Positions 1 to 10,310 are shown, counted from the stretch's first letter. The stretch is 64,000 nt of DNA from Bacteroidota bacterium (GCA_024279425.1 JAJRRO010000116.1:248001-312000), one strand, 5' to 3'. The notes: a model not told the origin generated them from the sequence alone. A program made the numbers and translations.

Positions 1-1
1 T

Positions 2-268
2 GCTTCCAATGATCCAGAAAATATAAATCGGGTTCGGGCAGCCGAATATATGGGAATCATAAAATTGGAGAACCCTTCCAATATCATGAGCTCTGCCCTA
101 TACAGCTCCGAAAAACCTGCTGAAGCTCTTCTAATACTCAATTCAATTGTGTTGATGCAATCCACTACGTATGGATATATTTTTGATCTACAGTTGGAAA
201 AAATCTCCAAATCTGTGGCCGAACACCCTGAGATACTTCGAAGATTGGAATATTTGGACGTTTTATAG
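2..268 (+). CDS. C-terminal end of a probable sulfatase (partial)
   Basis: The reading frame is open from the first bases of the window to a TAG at 266-268, so the start lies upstream. The 88 visible residues begin ASNDPENINRVRAAEYMG and form short helices with a HEAT-like look. I recall similar helical tails, with the phrase NRVRAAE followed by a PAEALLILN segment, at the C-terminus of long Bacteroidota sulfatases of the N-sulphoglucosamine sulphohydrolase type. That assignment rests on memory, and the catalytic domain is outside the window. A secreted enzyme of glycan desulfation would fit the sulfatase and GH31 genes downstream. Confidence 0.5.
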   Translation, partial: ASNDPENINRVRAAEYMGIIKLENPSNIMSSALYSSEKPAEALLILNSIVLMQSTTYGYIFDLQLEKISKSVAEHPEILRRLEYLDVL

Positions 269-436
269 GTTAGTTACATAGTGTACCTAACTTTTAGTTT
301 CATAACACAAGGTTAAAAGCAATTTATTAATGTACCTAAGATTTGTTTTTAAAGGATGTTGTCCAAGGCAAGGAATTAAGGAATTAACGACAAGGTTATT
401 TTTTTGTATTTTCAGGAACCTAAATTAAATTCTTTG

Positions 437-2848
437 ATGAAATACTTAAAATTCACACTTTCACTACTACTAATAGCATTAGCTTTTTATGGCTTAAATA
501 CTAAATTTGGTTCTATTCCTCCCATCGGAAAATTTCTAAATCCATATACTGGCATTTGGCAAAACGAAACCGATGAAACCATTTCTGGTTCAGTCTATAT
601 TGATGGGCTATTAGACAAGGTCAACGTGCATTATGATGCACAGCTCATTCCCCATCTCTTTGCCAAGAACGAAACCGATTTGTATAAGGCGCAAGGTTAT
701 ATTACCGCAAAACACCGACTTTGGCAAATGGAATTTCAAACGTACGCCGCCGCTGGTCGTTTATCAGAAATAATTGGTGAAGCAGCCCTAAACTATGACC
801 GACAAGAGCGAAGACAAGGTATGGGATTTGGTGCAGAGCAAGCCATTGAAAAGATGAAGGAAGATCCTGAAACCATAGCCTATGTTGAAGCGTATGCAGA
901 AGGTGTGAACAGTTACATCAATCAATTGCAGCCCAAAGACTTTCCTGTAGAATACAAACTACTCGATTACCGACCCGAATCTTGGACGATTAAAAAAACA
1001 GCGTTGTTATTGATGTATATGACCAAGGATTTGGCTGGTTTTGATTCTGATTTAGAATACACCAATGCACTTCGGATGTTTGGAAAAGAGCGATTTGATT
1101 TATTGTATCCGGATTTTTATGAGATCAACGACCCTGTTATTCCAAAAGACACCGATTGGAGTTTTATTGATGTACCTATGACAGAAACGCCTGTAGGCAA
1201 GTTTCCACTCGATACTATTGCAAGTACTTTAGATAAGCCACATCCAGATAACGGCAGTAACAATTGGGCCATTTCTGGTCAAAAGTCCTATTCGGGAAAT
1301 CCTATTTTGGCCAACGACCCACATTTGGGACTAAACCTACCCTCTATATGGTTTGTGATGCAATTAAGCACCCCTAATCATAATTCATTTGGTGCCACAT
1401 TACCAGGAGCGCTTGGAGTCATTTCAGGGTTTAACAATCATATTTCATGGGGAGAAACCAATGCTACACGAGATGTGTTGGATTGGTATAAAATAGAGTT
1501 CAAGGACAAAAGCCGTATGCAATACAAGTACGATGGTCAATGGAAAGATGCGAGGTTGAGAGTTGAAGAAATAAAAATAAAGGGCAAAGCATCCTATATA
1601 GATTCTGTGAGATATACACACCATGGCCCAGTGTCGTATGATAAGGAGTTTAAGTGCGACGACGAACTTGCTGGCTATGCCATGAAATGGTCGGGTCATA
1701 TTGGTGGTAACAATCAAAAGGCATTTTTAGAGCTTAACAAAGGAAAGAATTACGATGATTATGTGAAAGCGCTTAAACACTATACAGCACCAGCGCAGAA
1801 CTTTGTCTTTGCTTCAGGAGAAGGTGATATCGCACTTTGGGTACAAGGAAAACTGCCCAATAAATGGAAGGGGCAGGGGAAATTTTTAATGGATGGAAGC
1901 AACCCCCGGCATGATTGGCAGAGTTTTATCCCACAATCATTCAATGCGCATACCAAAAACCCAGAACGTGGCTTCGTGAGTTCGGCTAATCAGCATCCTG
2001 TAGATGAATCTTATCCATTTTATGTGTTTAATGATGGTTATGAGCCCTATAGAAACCGTGTAATCAATAACTTTTTCAATTCAAAGGATACGTTCGATAT
2101 TCAGGATTTTAAGGACTTGCACAATAATAATTACAACCTAAAAGCAGCAGAACTTCTGCCTTATATTTACGAGACCATGGATGTATCTGCACTCACCAAT
2201 GAAGAATTGACCATATTGAACGAAATAAAAAAATGGAACTTTAACAACAATATTGACGAACTGGGGCCTAGCATTTGGAGCATATGGTGGTCTACACTTT
2301 ATAATACGGTTTGGGATGAATACGAAGTAAACAATGTAGCTTTAAAAGCTCCATTTTCCTTCCAAACCATTCACTTACTAAAATCCAAAGGCGATGATGC
2401 CTTTATGAATATTGTGGCAACACCCGAAACAGAAACCGCTAAGGATTTATTCTTGATCAGTTTCAAAAAAGCCGTGAAATCACTAATGGATTGGAAAGTT
2501 GAAAATGGAAACTATAACTGGAATGACTATAAAAGTACTTACGTTGGGCATTTACTACAGGATCTACCAGCCTTTTCACGGTTTAATGTGACCATTGGTG
2601 GAGGTGCAAATATTGTAAACGCTACTTCCAAAAATCATGGACCTTCTTGGCGTATGATTGTTGAAATGACCTCACCACCAACAGCATTAGGTATTTATCC
2701 CGGTGGGCAATCCGGTAATCCGGGCAGTAAATACTACGACAATTTTATTGATGATTGGGCGGCAGGCAACTATCATAGTTTGCACTTTATGCAATCCGAC
2801 ACCAAAACCGATGCAATAATCGCTACACAAACCTTAATATCAAATTAA
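437..2848 (+). CDS. Penicillin acylase family protein (secreted Ntn hydrolase)
   Basis: An 803-residue protein of the penicillin G acylase/AHL acylase family, which hydrolyses amide bonds after autocatalytic cleavage into two chains. A hydrophobic N-terminal segment (MKYLKFTLSLLLIALAFYG) should export or anchor it. The autoprocessing and nucleophilic serine is recognisable in the GSNNWAISG motif at about residue 274, followed by NDPHLGL and GFNNHISWGETNATRD, which are typical of the beta chain. Length fits the family (about 750-850). I prefer the ATG at 437 over a TTG at 404 because the signal sequence begins there. The substrate cannot be told from sequence; N-acyl homoserine lactones, beta-lactams and acyl-peptides are all known in the family. 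It abuts a small membrane protein gene with no gap. Confidence 0.93.
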   Translation: MKYLKFTLSLLLIALAFYGLNTKFGSIPPIGKFLNPYTGIWQNETDETISGSVYIDGLLDKVNVHYDAQLIPHLFAKNETDLYKAQGYITAKHRLWQMEFQTYAAAGRLSEIIGEAALNYDRQERRQGMGFGAEQAIEKMKEDPETIAYVEAYAEGVNSYINQLQPKDFPVEYKLLDYRPESWTIKKTALLLMYMTKDLAGFDSDLEYTNALRMFGKERFDLLYPDFYEINDPVIPKDTDWSFIDVPMTETPVGKFPLDTIASTLDKPHPDNGSNNWAISGQKSYSGNPILANDPHLGLNLPSIWFVMQLSTPNHNSFGATLPGALGVISGFNNHISWGETNATRDVLDWYKIEFKDKSRMQYKYDGQWKDARLRVEEIKIKGKASYIDSVRYTHHGPVSYDKEFKCDDELAGYAMKWSGHIGGNNQKAFLELNKGKNYDDYVKALKHYTAPAQNFVFASGEGDIALWVQGKLPNKWKGQGKFLMDGSNPRHDWQSFIPQSFNAHTKNPERGFVSSANQHPVDESYPFYVFNDGYEPYRNRVINNFFNSKDTFDIQDFKDLHNNNYNLKAAELLPYIYETMDVSALTNEELTILNEIKKWNFNNNIDELGPSIWSIWWSTLYNTVWDEYEVNNVALKAPFSFQTIHLLKSKGDDAFMNIVATPETETAKDLFLISFKKAVKSLMDWKVENGNYNWNDYKSTYVGHLLQDLPAFSRFNVTIGGGANIVNATSKNHGPSWRMIVEMTSPPTALGIYPGGQSGNPGSKYYDNFIDDWAAGNYHSLHFMQSDTKTDAIIATQTLISN

Positions 2849-3202
2849 ATGAACATCAAAATTCTAAATTTTATAGCAACACTCGTTTTAGCGATAGTCT
2901 TTTCATTTTTTCTACCTTGGTGGTCCATTATGTTGGCTGCATTCATTACCGCAACATTACTGTCTATAAAAGGCGTAGCTGTATTTTTCATCCCTTTTGT
3001 CGCCATCTTCGTCTTTTGGGTGAGCTACTCATTTATATTAAGTAATACCAACGACTTTACACTTGCCAAAAAAATCGCCATTTTATTGCCCTTGGATGGC
3101 AATGCATATTTGTTACTTATAATTACTGGTATTGTTGGAGGTTTGGCAAGTGGTATCGCTGGCATTTTTGGAAAGCAATGCAAGACATTGATAAAAAAGT
3201 AG
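2849..3202 (+). CDS. Small hydrophobic membrane protein, unknown function
   Basis: A 117-residue protein that starts at the base after the acylase stop codon, so the two are almost surely co-transcribed and perhaps translationally coupled. It is strongly hydrophobic, with about four predicted membrane helices (roughly residues 5-24, 27-45, 47-68 and 87-108) separated by very short loops. No catalytic motif is visible. The look is that of a small conserved inner-membrane protein. I cannot name a family. Confidence 0.75.
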   Translation: MNIKILNFIATLVLAIVFSFFLPWWSIMLAAFITATLLSIKGVAVFFIPFVAIFVFWVSYSFILSNTNDFTLAKKIAILLPLDGNAYLLLIITGIVGGLASGIAGIFGKQCKTLIKK

Positions 3203-3346
3203 TGAACTTATCAATTACATTTAAATTAAGCAGAGGTAACTTCAAAAAAACAACGTTCACTTTACAATAATAGCAATAGATGCCATATTCAAGCCTTCAA
3301 TTAAGGCTAAAACCAATGCTATATTTTTATAAATATTAAAAAACGT

Positions 3347-3377
3347 TTGTGTAACCGAATGATTACATTTATATTTG
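3347..3377 (+). promoter_or_regulatory. Bacteroidota-type promoter for the ArsR-SRPBCC operon
   Basis: TTG at 3347-3349, a 20-base spacer, then TATATTTG at 3370-3377, which matches the Bacteroidota sigma-70 consensus TTG-N(17-23)-TAnnTTTG. Transcription would start near 3383, some 17 bases before the ArsR start codon. Confidence 0.7.
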
Positions 3378-3392
3378 TAACCAATCAGTTAC
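3351..3392 (+). promoter_or_regulatory. Tandem palindromic operator, probably for the ArsR repressor
   Basis: Two 16-base elements with the same design, GTAACC-N6-TTAC: GTAACCGAATGATTAC at 3351-3366 and GTAACCAATCAGTTAC at 3377-3392. The second is a clean inverted repeat (GTAAC/GTTAC) and the first differs from symmetry at one base. Their starts are 26 bases apart, and they lie in the promoter spacer and over the end of the -7 box and the start point. Binding by the adjacent ArsR protein would block its own promoter; this is inferred from position and symmetry. Confidence 0.65.
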
Positions 3393-3399
3393 TTTTTAT

Positions 3400-3729
3400 A
3401 TGAGAAGAGATGTTTTCCAGGCGATAGCTGACCCTGTACGCAGAGATATTATAGCCTTATTGGCAAACGAATCTTTGACGGTAAACACCGTGGCCGAAAA
3501 TTTTGAAATAAGTCGCCCCGCAATATCAAAACATCTACGGATTCTAAATGAATGCGGTATTGTCATCATCAGCAAAAAAGGAAGGGAACGTTATTGTGAA
3601 ATTCAACCTAAAAACCTGATTCCGGTTTCAGAATGGATTGAACAATATCGTAAACTGTGGGAGAGTAAACTTGACTCTTTCGAGAGCTACTTAATCAAAC
3701 TACAAACAAAAAATAAAAAATATGAGTAA
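3400..3729 (+). CDS. ArsR-family winged-helix transcriptional repressor
   Basis: A 109-residue regulator made almost entirely of a winged helix-turn-helix: residues 3-20 resemble QAIADPVRRDIIALL, the recognition helix is around SRPAISKHLRILNECG, and the wing contains KKGRERYCEI. The metal-binding cysteine motif of the arsenic and zinc sensors is absent, so this is the non-metal branch that is usually paired with an SRPBCC (AHSA1) protein. Its stop codon overlaps the start of that partner by eight bases. The promoter upstream carries two palindromes that suit autorepression. Confidence 0.93.
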   Translation: MRRDVFQAIADPVRRDIIALLANESLTVNTVAENFEISRPAISKHLRILNECGIVIISKKGRERYCEIQPKNLIPVSEWIEQYRKLWESKLDSFESYLIKLQTKNKKYE

Positions 3730-4180
3730 AACAGACGAATTGGAAAAACGCACCTTGACCTTAAAAAGAACGTTCAATGCTCCCATTCAATTGGTATGGC
3801 AAGCATGGACTCAACCCGAGCATATTGCTCAATGGTGGGGTCCCAAGGGAATGGAAACCAAAGTAATTGCCCATGACTTTAGAATTGGCGGGGCTTGGAA
3901 ATATACCATGGCAATGCCTGATGGAAATGAATTTATTGCCGATGGCATTTATTCTGACATCGTTGAACTTGAAAAAATATTTTCATCGGCAAACTTCAAG
4001 CCCATGACCGAAGGTGTTGAGATTCAATCCCAGTTCGAAGAAGCGGGTGACAAGACCAATTTCACCTTTAATTGTGTCCATGCCACAGAGGAATATTGCA
4101 AACAGCAAGAACAAATGGGCTTTTACAACGGTTGGGGGTCTGTTTTTGAAAGACTTGACGAATACCTTCAGAAGGAATAA
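3722..4180 (+). CDS. SRPBCC domain protein (AHSA1/START-like)
   Basis: A 152-residue single-domain protein with the SRPBCC signature FNAPIQLVWQAWTQPEHIAQWWGPKG and the later segments FRIGGAWKYTMAMPDG and NGWGSVFERLDEYL. The fold makes a deep hydrophobic ligand pocket; this branch is commonly encoded with an ArsR repressor, as here (8-base overlap). The ligand is unknown. Ligand sensing or sequestration that relieves the ArsR repressor is a reasonable guess, but nothing in the sequence proves it. Confidence 0.92.
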   Translation: MSKTDELEKRTLTLKRTFNAPIQLVWQAWTQPEHIAQWWGPKGMETKVIAHDFRIGGAWKYTMAMPDGNEFIADGIYSDIVELEKIFSSANFKPMTEGVEIQSQFEEAGDKTNFTFNCVHATEEYCKQQEQMGFYNGWGSVFERLDEYLQKE

Positions 4181-4391
4181 AATATGCCTTCTTTGAACCA
4201 CAATTAAATAAAGGAAGTCCAAAAAGAGTTAACTGTCGGTTCGAGCTAAGTAGAGAACCTTTTAGACTTCTTTCATTTAACTCCCAGACCTTTATTCAAA
4301 GTAACAATTCATGCCTAGAAATCCCACATTATTGGTCAAATGTTAATTTGATTCATTATTTTAAGTGCTGCTAATACTAAAAAAAGAAAAA

Positions 4392-4763
4392 ATGGAATTA
4401 GGAGCATTCTCGGTAAGTCTAAGTGTGAAGGACTTAAAGATTTCAAAACAGTTTTATGAACATCTGGGTTTTTTCGTTTTTGCAGAAGATTTGGAAAAGA
4501 ACTACCTCATCATGAAGAATAGCAGTTCTATCATAGGACTTTTTTAGGGTATGTTCGAGAATAATATTTTGACCTTTAATCCAGGTTGGGACGAAAGTGC
4601 CAACAAATTGGATGCTTTTGACGACATTCGTGAAATTCAACGCCTGCTGAAGGGTAAAGGAATTGTCTTACTTAGCGAAGCCGACAATAGCACTTCTGGC
4701 CCTGCAAGTTTTATGGTTCTTGACCCTGATGGGAATACCATACTCATTGATCAACACGTTTAG
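4392..4763 (+). pseudogene. VOC/glyoxalase-family protein interrupted by one amber codon
   Basis: One continuous frame from ATG 4392 to 4763 encodes a complete 120-odd residue vicinal-oxygen-chelate protein ([19 protein letters not shown] near the start, FMVLDPDGNTILIDQH at the end), broken only by TAG at 4545-4547. The context SSIIGLF-stop-GMFENN suggests the lost residue was Gln (CAG to TAG, one transition). The halves alone are too short to fold as a VOC domain. It is either a recent pseudogene, a sequence error, or a gene rescued by suppression. No neighbour suggests a substrate. Confidence 0.8.
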
Positions 4764-4837
4764 TTTGCAAGGCTTGGAAACGGTATTTTAAGAACCTCAA
4801 TGACAGGCCCAACTAACATTTCAAAGAACCATTTTCT

Positions 4838-6678
4838 ATGAACATTAACAAAAAACCCATAGGTGTCTATATGGCGATTTTCCTATTTGTTTTTGGTAGT
4901 TGCCAAAATAAAAAAGCAGGAGAGCGTTTAGAGCAAAAGACAGTTTCGATCGATAGTCTTTTTGAGGCATTTCATCAATTTAAGTTGAAAATCAATCCTC
5001 TAGAAGCAACCAATATTGGGCTAACGGAATACAATGGTTCATTGGTGAACTATATTTCAAAGGACGTTCAAACCCGTATGGTCGAAGAATACTCTCAATT
5101 TCTTACGGCTATCCACTCCATTGATCAAAGTATTTTGAATGACTCGGAACAATTGAGTTTAAAGGTAATGCAATGGGATTGTGAGATCAAAAAAGAAGGA
5201 CTCACAAATACCATAGCAACGGTAGCCTCGCCCATGTTCGATTTACCCAATATATCGGTGATGCCCATCAACCAAATTTTCTCCTTTCATCTGTATATAG
5301 CATCATTTGCTGAAGTCGGAGGGGCACAACCATTCAATACGATTGTTGATTATGAAAATTGGTTGTTACGGGTTGACGATTTTCTAATTTGGCTAAAAAC
5401 AGCGCAAACCAATATGCAGGAAGGAATGCTGCAAAAAATAGTTCTGCCAAAGGTAGTTATCGAAAAAATGATCGGGCAACTGGATCAATTTACAAATCCT
5501 GATATTGAAACAAATATTTATTATTCTCCCATAAAAAATATCCCTGAAGAAATTCCAGCTGCTGAGCAAGAACGTTTGGATGTCGCCTATCGTAAAATGA
5601 TAAGTGCTAAATTGATTCCTGCATACACCGAATTAAAAGAATTCCTTGTAAATGTTTATTTGCCAAATGGAACGGAAACTTCTGGAATAGGCTCCCTACC
5701 AAATGGAGAAAGCACATACCAATACTTGATTAAATACCATACAACGACCGATATGACTCCGGATGAGGTATTTGATCTTGGACAAAAAGAGGTTAAGAGG
5801 ATACTCCAAGAAATGGAAAAAATTAAAAAGAAGGTTGGGTTCGAAGGCAATCTAAAGTCATTCTTCGACCATGTGCGAACCAGCAAGGAACAAATGTCTT
5901 TTTCAAAGCCTGAACAAGTACTTCAAAACTTCGATGCTATACATGAACGCATGAAAGGGAATCTGGATAAGCTTTTTGACCTAACACCCAAAGGTAATTT
6001 TGAAGTAAGACGTACCCAGGCCTTTCGAGAAACTTCAGCTAGCGCGGAGTATTTGGTAGGGGCCAAAGATGGTTCAAGACCGGGTGTTTTTTATGTACCT
6101 ATTCCAAACGTTACGACCTATAACAAATATTCTGATGAAGCCTTGTTCTTGCACGAGGCCATACCCGGTCATCATTACCAACTTACGTTACACAAGGAAA
6201 TAATGATCTTCCTGAATTCTTACATGCCGAAGGAATGGGTGTATATGTTGAAGGATGGGCATTATATGCAGAATCTCTTGGTGAGGAGTTGGGACTCTAT
6301 AAAGACCTTTATCAATACTTTGGGATGCTGGGTGCTGAAATGCGCCGTTCCATACGATTGGTGGTCGATGCAGGGATACATGCCAAAGGTTGGACAAGGG
6401 AACAAGCCATTCAATATTCGCTTGATCATGAGGCTGAATCGGAAGCAAGTATTATCTCAGAAATTGAACGTTATATGATTGCCCCAGGGCAGGCCTTGGC
6501 CTATAAAGTGGGACAGCTGAAAATAATGGAGCTAAGGTCAAGAGCTGAAATGGCTTTGGGTGAAGATTTCAACATCAAGGAATTCCATAACCAAGTTCTA
6601 AATTCAGGTAGCCTACCTTTAGTCCTTTTAGAAGAAAAAATAGACCGTTGGATTCAAAAACAACAAGCCCTAAACTAA
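4838..6678 (+). pseudogene. DUF885 family lipoprotein metallopeptidase-like, frameshifted
   Basis: The N-terminal part (4838 onward) has a lipoprotein signal ending FVFGSC and runs through the DUF885 core to the zinc-ligand motif HEAIPGHH (His codon at 6152). Soon after, the homologous reading moves to another frame: NNDLPEFLHAEGMGVYVEGWALYAESLGEELG is read only if one A is added to the AAA run at 6198-6200. The C-terminal half then continues intact to 6678. Full length would be about 613 residues, normal for the family. The intact first frame continues as nonsense to 6478. One homopolymer indel separates this from a functional gene, so sequence error is possible. It sits 19 bases before the GH31 gene. 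Confidence 0.85.
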
Positions 6679-6697
6679 AAATCATTTCCAAAGTATT

Positions 6698-8857
6698 ATG
6701 AATTCAACATCAAAAAAACAACTATTGAAATTCAAGTTTTTATTAATTCTGCTGATTATAGGCGGTCTCCATGGATATTCCCAAAATACCATGATTTCAG
6801 GGATGGATCAATTACAATGGGAAAAAGTAATGCCCGGTGTTTGGAAGGCCACGTTCGGAACCATGGGAATGAATGCCTTCGACTATATAAATCCACCTAA
6901 AACCGACGCCATAACCGCCTTGGGTGATGTTGCATTTCCCTTTCACAAAGATTCGACCTTCAGCCAACTCACCCCAAATCATGCCACTGTTCGTTTACCC
7001 TTGGATAAAACTGAAAACATATATGGCCTGGGCCTGGAGTTTGATGGAATAAATAGGCGGGGAAATGTCTATACCCTAAAAGTCGATCATTATGGAGGTA
7101 CAAAGGGATATACCCATGCTCCGGTTCCGTTCTATGTTTCGAGTAAAGGGTATGGGGTATTGATCAATTCGGCGCAACGTGTAAAAATACATGTTGGTGT
7201 TGGCAATAGAAAAGATAGTAAGGTTCCAACACCCATTGATCGGACAACAGGTGAAAATTGGCCTGCACGGCCCTTGTCCGATGCCGTGGAAGCAAGTGTA
7301 CAAGGAACGGGGTTTGAAGTTTATGTCTTTGGAGGAAATACACCGCTTGAAGTAGTTCAAAGGTACAACCTGTATTGTGGTGGCGGTATTCTACCCCCAA
7401 AATGGGGGTTGGGTTTTTGGCATAGAATGCATACCCAAAGTTCATCCGATGATGTGTTCAATGAGATTAAGGATTTTAAAGAGCATAATTTTCCTTTAGA
7501 GGTTATTGGCCTTGAACCCGGTTGGCAAAATTTCGCCTACCCGTGTTCCTTCGATTGGAGTGAAACACGCTTTCCCAACCCAGAACAATTTGTACAAAGC
7601 TTGAATAACAAAGGCATAAAAGTAAACCTATGGGAAAACCCATATGTGGCTCCAACCTCTACCCTATTCAAAACTATTAAACCTTATACCGGAAGCCATA
7701 CTGTATGGTTGGGGGAAGTTCCAGACTTTTCGATGCCAGAAGCCCGAAAGGCAATGATGGACCATCATCAAAAAAATCATTTGTCGATCGGTGTCAGTGG
7801 CTATAAATTTGATGAGGTTGACGGTTACGATTTTTGGTTATGGCCTGATCATGCCACATTTCCTTCAGGAAATGACGCTGTTGAACTAAGACAACTGTAT
7901 GGGTTGATCATGCAAGATATGTTGGATGACCATTTAAAAAAACAGAACAAACGAACTTATGGCCTTATTCGATCTTCCTATATTGGTGCCAGTAGCAAGA
8001 ATTTTGTGATTTATAGTGATCATTACAGTCATAAAGGGTACGTAACAGCCCTTGCTAACTCCTCTCTTTCGGGTGTGCTCTGGACCCCTGAAATACGTAG
8101 TGCCAAAACAGCCGAGGAATGGATAAGACGATTTCAAACGGTCTGTTTTTCACCCCTAATGATGCTCAATGCCTGGTCATCGGGTAAAAAACCTTGGAGC
8201 TTTCCCGAAGTAACCGATATGGTCCGAGACAATATTAGGCTTAGGGAGCAACTTTTGCCCTATATATACACCGCTTTTTACAAGTACCAGGAAAAGGGAA
8301 TACCACCCTTTAGGGCCATGGTCCTGGAAGATGGCTACACTTCCCAAGATAAATTGACTGGAGGTAAACTCGATGATTCAAAAAATCCGTATGCCGAGAA
8401 AAAAAGAATAGAAGCTACCGATCAATATATGATGGGATCTAGCATATTAGTGGCCCCTGTATTTTCAGGCCAAACAGAACGTAAAATTGTATTGCCCCAA
8501 GGCAATTGGTTCGATTTTTATACCGGAAAATATATGGGCAATGGAGAAACCATTACGGTTCAAACAAAACTGGAACAAATTCCATTATTGGTCAAAGATG
8601 GGGCTATTATACCCATGATATCCGATCGCTCTCAAAACATCCCATCCATTGAGGCCAGGCATTACGGGTCTAAGGAAAATACGTATACCTTGTATAATGA
8701 TGATGGGGAAAGCTATGATTATGAAAAAGGCCAATTTTCATTGACCGAACTAAAAGTAGAAAAAAGAAAAAATGGCAAGTTGATTGGTACATCGAAATCT
8801 ACAAAAAATAACAAATTCAATTATGGCGAAATCACCTGGCGATGGATGACCCATTGA
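6698..8857 (+). CDS. Glycoside hydrolase family 31 protein (alpha-glucosidase/xylosidase type)
   Basis: A 719-residue secreted enzyme with a signal peptide ending near GGLHGYSQ. A beta-sandwich region (about 30-230) precedes the catalytic barrel (about 235-560), which holds WGLGFWHRMHTQSS, the nucleophile in GYKFDEVDGYDFW (Asp at about 372) and the acid/base Asp in VIYSDHY (about 441). The C-terminal sandwich includes PQGNWFDFYTGKYMGNGE. Family enzymes act on alpha-glucosides or alpha-xylosides with retention; specificity is not readable from sequence. Nineteen bases after the DUF885 gene and 67 before the sulfatase, it is likely part of one glycan-degradation transcript. Confidence 0.92.
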   Translation: MNSTSKKQLLKFKFLLILLIIGGLHGYSQNTMISGMDQLQWEKVMPGVWKATFGTMGMNAFDYINPPKTDAITALGDVAFPFHKDSTFSQLTPNHATVRLPLDKTENIYGLGLEFDGINRRGNVYTLKVDHYGGTKGYTHAPVPFYVSSKGYGVLINSAQRVKIHVGVGNRKDSKVPTPIDRTTGENWPARPLSDAVEASVQGTGFEVYVFGGNTPLEVVQRYNLYCGGGILPPKWGLGFWHRMHTQSSSDDVFNEIKDFKEHNFPLEVIGLEPGWQNFAYPCSFDWSETRFPNPEQFVQSLNNKGIKVNLWENPYVAPTSTLFKTIKPYTGSHTVWLGEVPDFSMPEARKAMMDHHQKNHLSIGVSGYKFDEVDGYDFWLWPDHATFPSGNDAVELRQLYGLIMQDMLDDHLKKQNKRTYGLIRSSYIGASSKNFVIYSDHYSHKGYVTALANSSLSGVLWTPEIRSAKTAEEWIRRFQTVCFSPLMMLNAWSSGKKPWSFPEVTDMVRDNIRLREQLLPYIYTAFYKYQEKGIPPFRAMVLEDGYTSQDKLTGGKLDDSKNPYAEKKRIEATDQYMMGSSILVAPVFSGQTERKIVLPQGNWFDFYTGKYMGNGETITVQTKLEQIPLLVKDGAIIPMISDRSQNIPSIEARHYGSKENTYTLYNDDGESYDYEKGQFSLTELKVEKRKNGKLIGTSKSTKNNKFNYGEITWRWMTH

Positions 8858-8924
8858 ACCACACATGAGACATGGCCTTAAACCAAAGTTTAGTTGTTCT
8901 CACAAATCTTAAAGGGCAAATTAT

Positions 8925-10292
8925 ATGATACTACTAAAAAAAACCTTATTTCTGATACTTGTTGGACTTGCTGGAGTGCTTTCTGCCCAGGATTCACGTC
9001 CAAATATTATTTTTATTCTCACAGACGACCAACGTTGGGATGCACTCGGTTATTCCGGAAATAATATTATTCAGACCCCGGAAATGGACAAATTGGCCAA
9101 AGAGGGCACTTATTTTAAGAATGCCTTTGTCACAACGCCTATTTGCGCAGCAAGTAGAGCCAGTATAATGACTGGTCTCTACGAACGCAAACATAATTAT
9201 ACATTTCGACAGCCACCATTAAGAAATGAATTTATTGAGAAGAGCTATTTTTCGCTTCTAAAAGAGGCGGGGTATTATAATGGATTTCTTGGGAAATTCG
9301 GGGTTAAATTCGAAGACCGTAGGGATACTACCCTATTTGACGTATACAGACCAGAAAATCAGGGAGGGTATTTCCGCCTGACCCACGGAGGCACAAAACA
9401 TGAACATTTGACGGATCTCATGGGTGCCAATGCCATTGATTTTATTAAGAATGCACCGGATGGCAAACCTTTCGCCCTATCTATTAGTTTTAACGCACCC
9501 CATGCTGCTGACAGTTCTCCAGAACAATATATATGGCCTGTTGCCTTGGATACCATGTATCAGAATGTAACCATTCCCCCACCATTATTAGGCGATGATG
9601 ATTCCTTCGGAAAGCTTCCTAAGCCTGTAAGGGAAGGGTTTAACCGCTCCCGTTGGAAATGGCGTTATGATAGCCCGGAAAAATACCAAAAAATGGTAAA
9701 GGGATACTATCGCATGATCAGTGGTATTGATAGGGTTATTGGAAGAATACGTGCAACACTAGATCAGGAGGGGCTTTCAAAGAATACAATAATAATACTC
9801 ATTGGCGATAACGGATATTTTATTGGGGAAAGACAAATGGCCGGTAAATGGTTGATGTACGAACCTTCTCTGCGCGTGCCGTTGATTATATATAATCCAA
9901 AAGACAAAGGAGGAAACACCATAGATGACTTGGTATTGAATGTGGACGTGCCCTCTACTTTACTCGAATTTGCCGATATTAAAATTCCAGACACCTATCA
10001 AGGAAAAAGCCTTGTAGGATATACCCAAGGCGATGATTACAAGGTTAGTAAAAGGGATTATTTTTTATGTGAACATCTATGGGATTTTAAGCCAATTCCT
10101 GCCAGTGAAGGAATCCGTACGGAAAAATATAAATACTTTAGATATCTTCATGGCCCCGCCCTTGAAGAACTCTATGATTTGGAGAATGACCCTGGAGAAG
10201 AGCATAACTTGGTGGGCATAAAAGAATTCGAAAAAATCTTGCACGAACTTAGGGATACATGTGAAGAATCAATTAAAAAACTGTCCAAATAG
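8925..10292 (+). CDS. Secreted family S1 sulfatase
   Basis: A 455-residue type I sulfatase with signal peptide MILLKKTLFLILVGLAGVLS. Active-site marks are clear: the calcium-binding pair in ILTDDQRWDALGYSG, the formylglycine motif CAASR (Cys at residue 74; CxAxR is the serine/cysteine-type consensus), HAADSSPEQY, and the second metal site GDNGYFIGERQMAGKW. Removal of a sulfate ester from a polysaccharide is the known role of the family in marine Bacteroidota, needing a formylglycine-generating enzyme from elsewhere. The neighbours (GH31, SASA esterase) suggest action on a sulfated, acylated glycan. Confidence 0.94.
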   Translation: MILLKKTLFLILVGLAGVLSAQDSRPNIIFILTDDQRWDALGYSGNNIIQTPEMDKLAKEGTYFKNAFVTTPICAASRASIMTGLYERKHNYTFRQPPLRNEFIEKSYFSLLKEAGYYNGFLGKFGVKFEDRRDTTLFDVYRPENQGGYFRLTHGGTKHEHLTDLMGANAIDFIKNAPDGKPFALSISFNAPHAADSSPEQYIWPVALDTMYQNVTIPPPLLGDDDSFGKLPKPVREGFNRSRWKWRYDSPEKYQKMVKGYYRMISGIDRVIGRIRATLDQEGLSKNTIIILIGDNGYFIGERQMAGKWLMYEPSLRVPLIIYNPKDKGGNTIDDLVLNVDVPSTLLEFADIKIPDTYQGKSLVGYTQGDDYKVSKRDYFLCEHLWDFKPIPASEGIRTEKYKYFRYLHGPALEELYDLENDPGEEHNLVGIKEFEKILHELRDTCEESIKKLSK

Positions 10293-10310
10293 TAATTATC
10301 AACAATTTCA

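Noticed and set aside
371-388. Short tandem repeat AAGGAATT-AAGGAATT upstream of the acylase gene
   Set aside because: Only two units of eight bases in an A/T-rich leader; likely chance and of no clear role.
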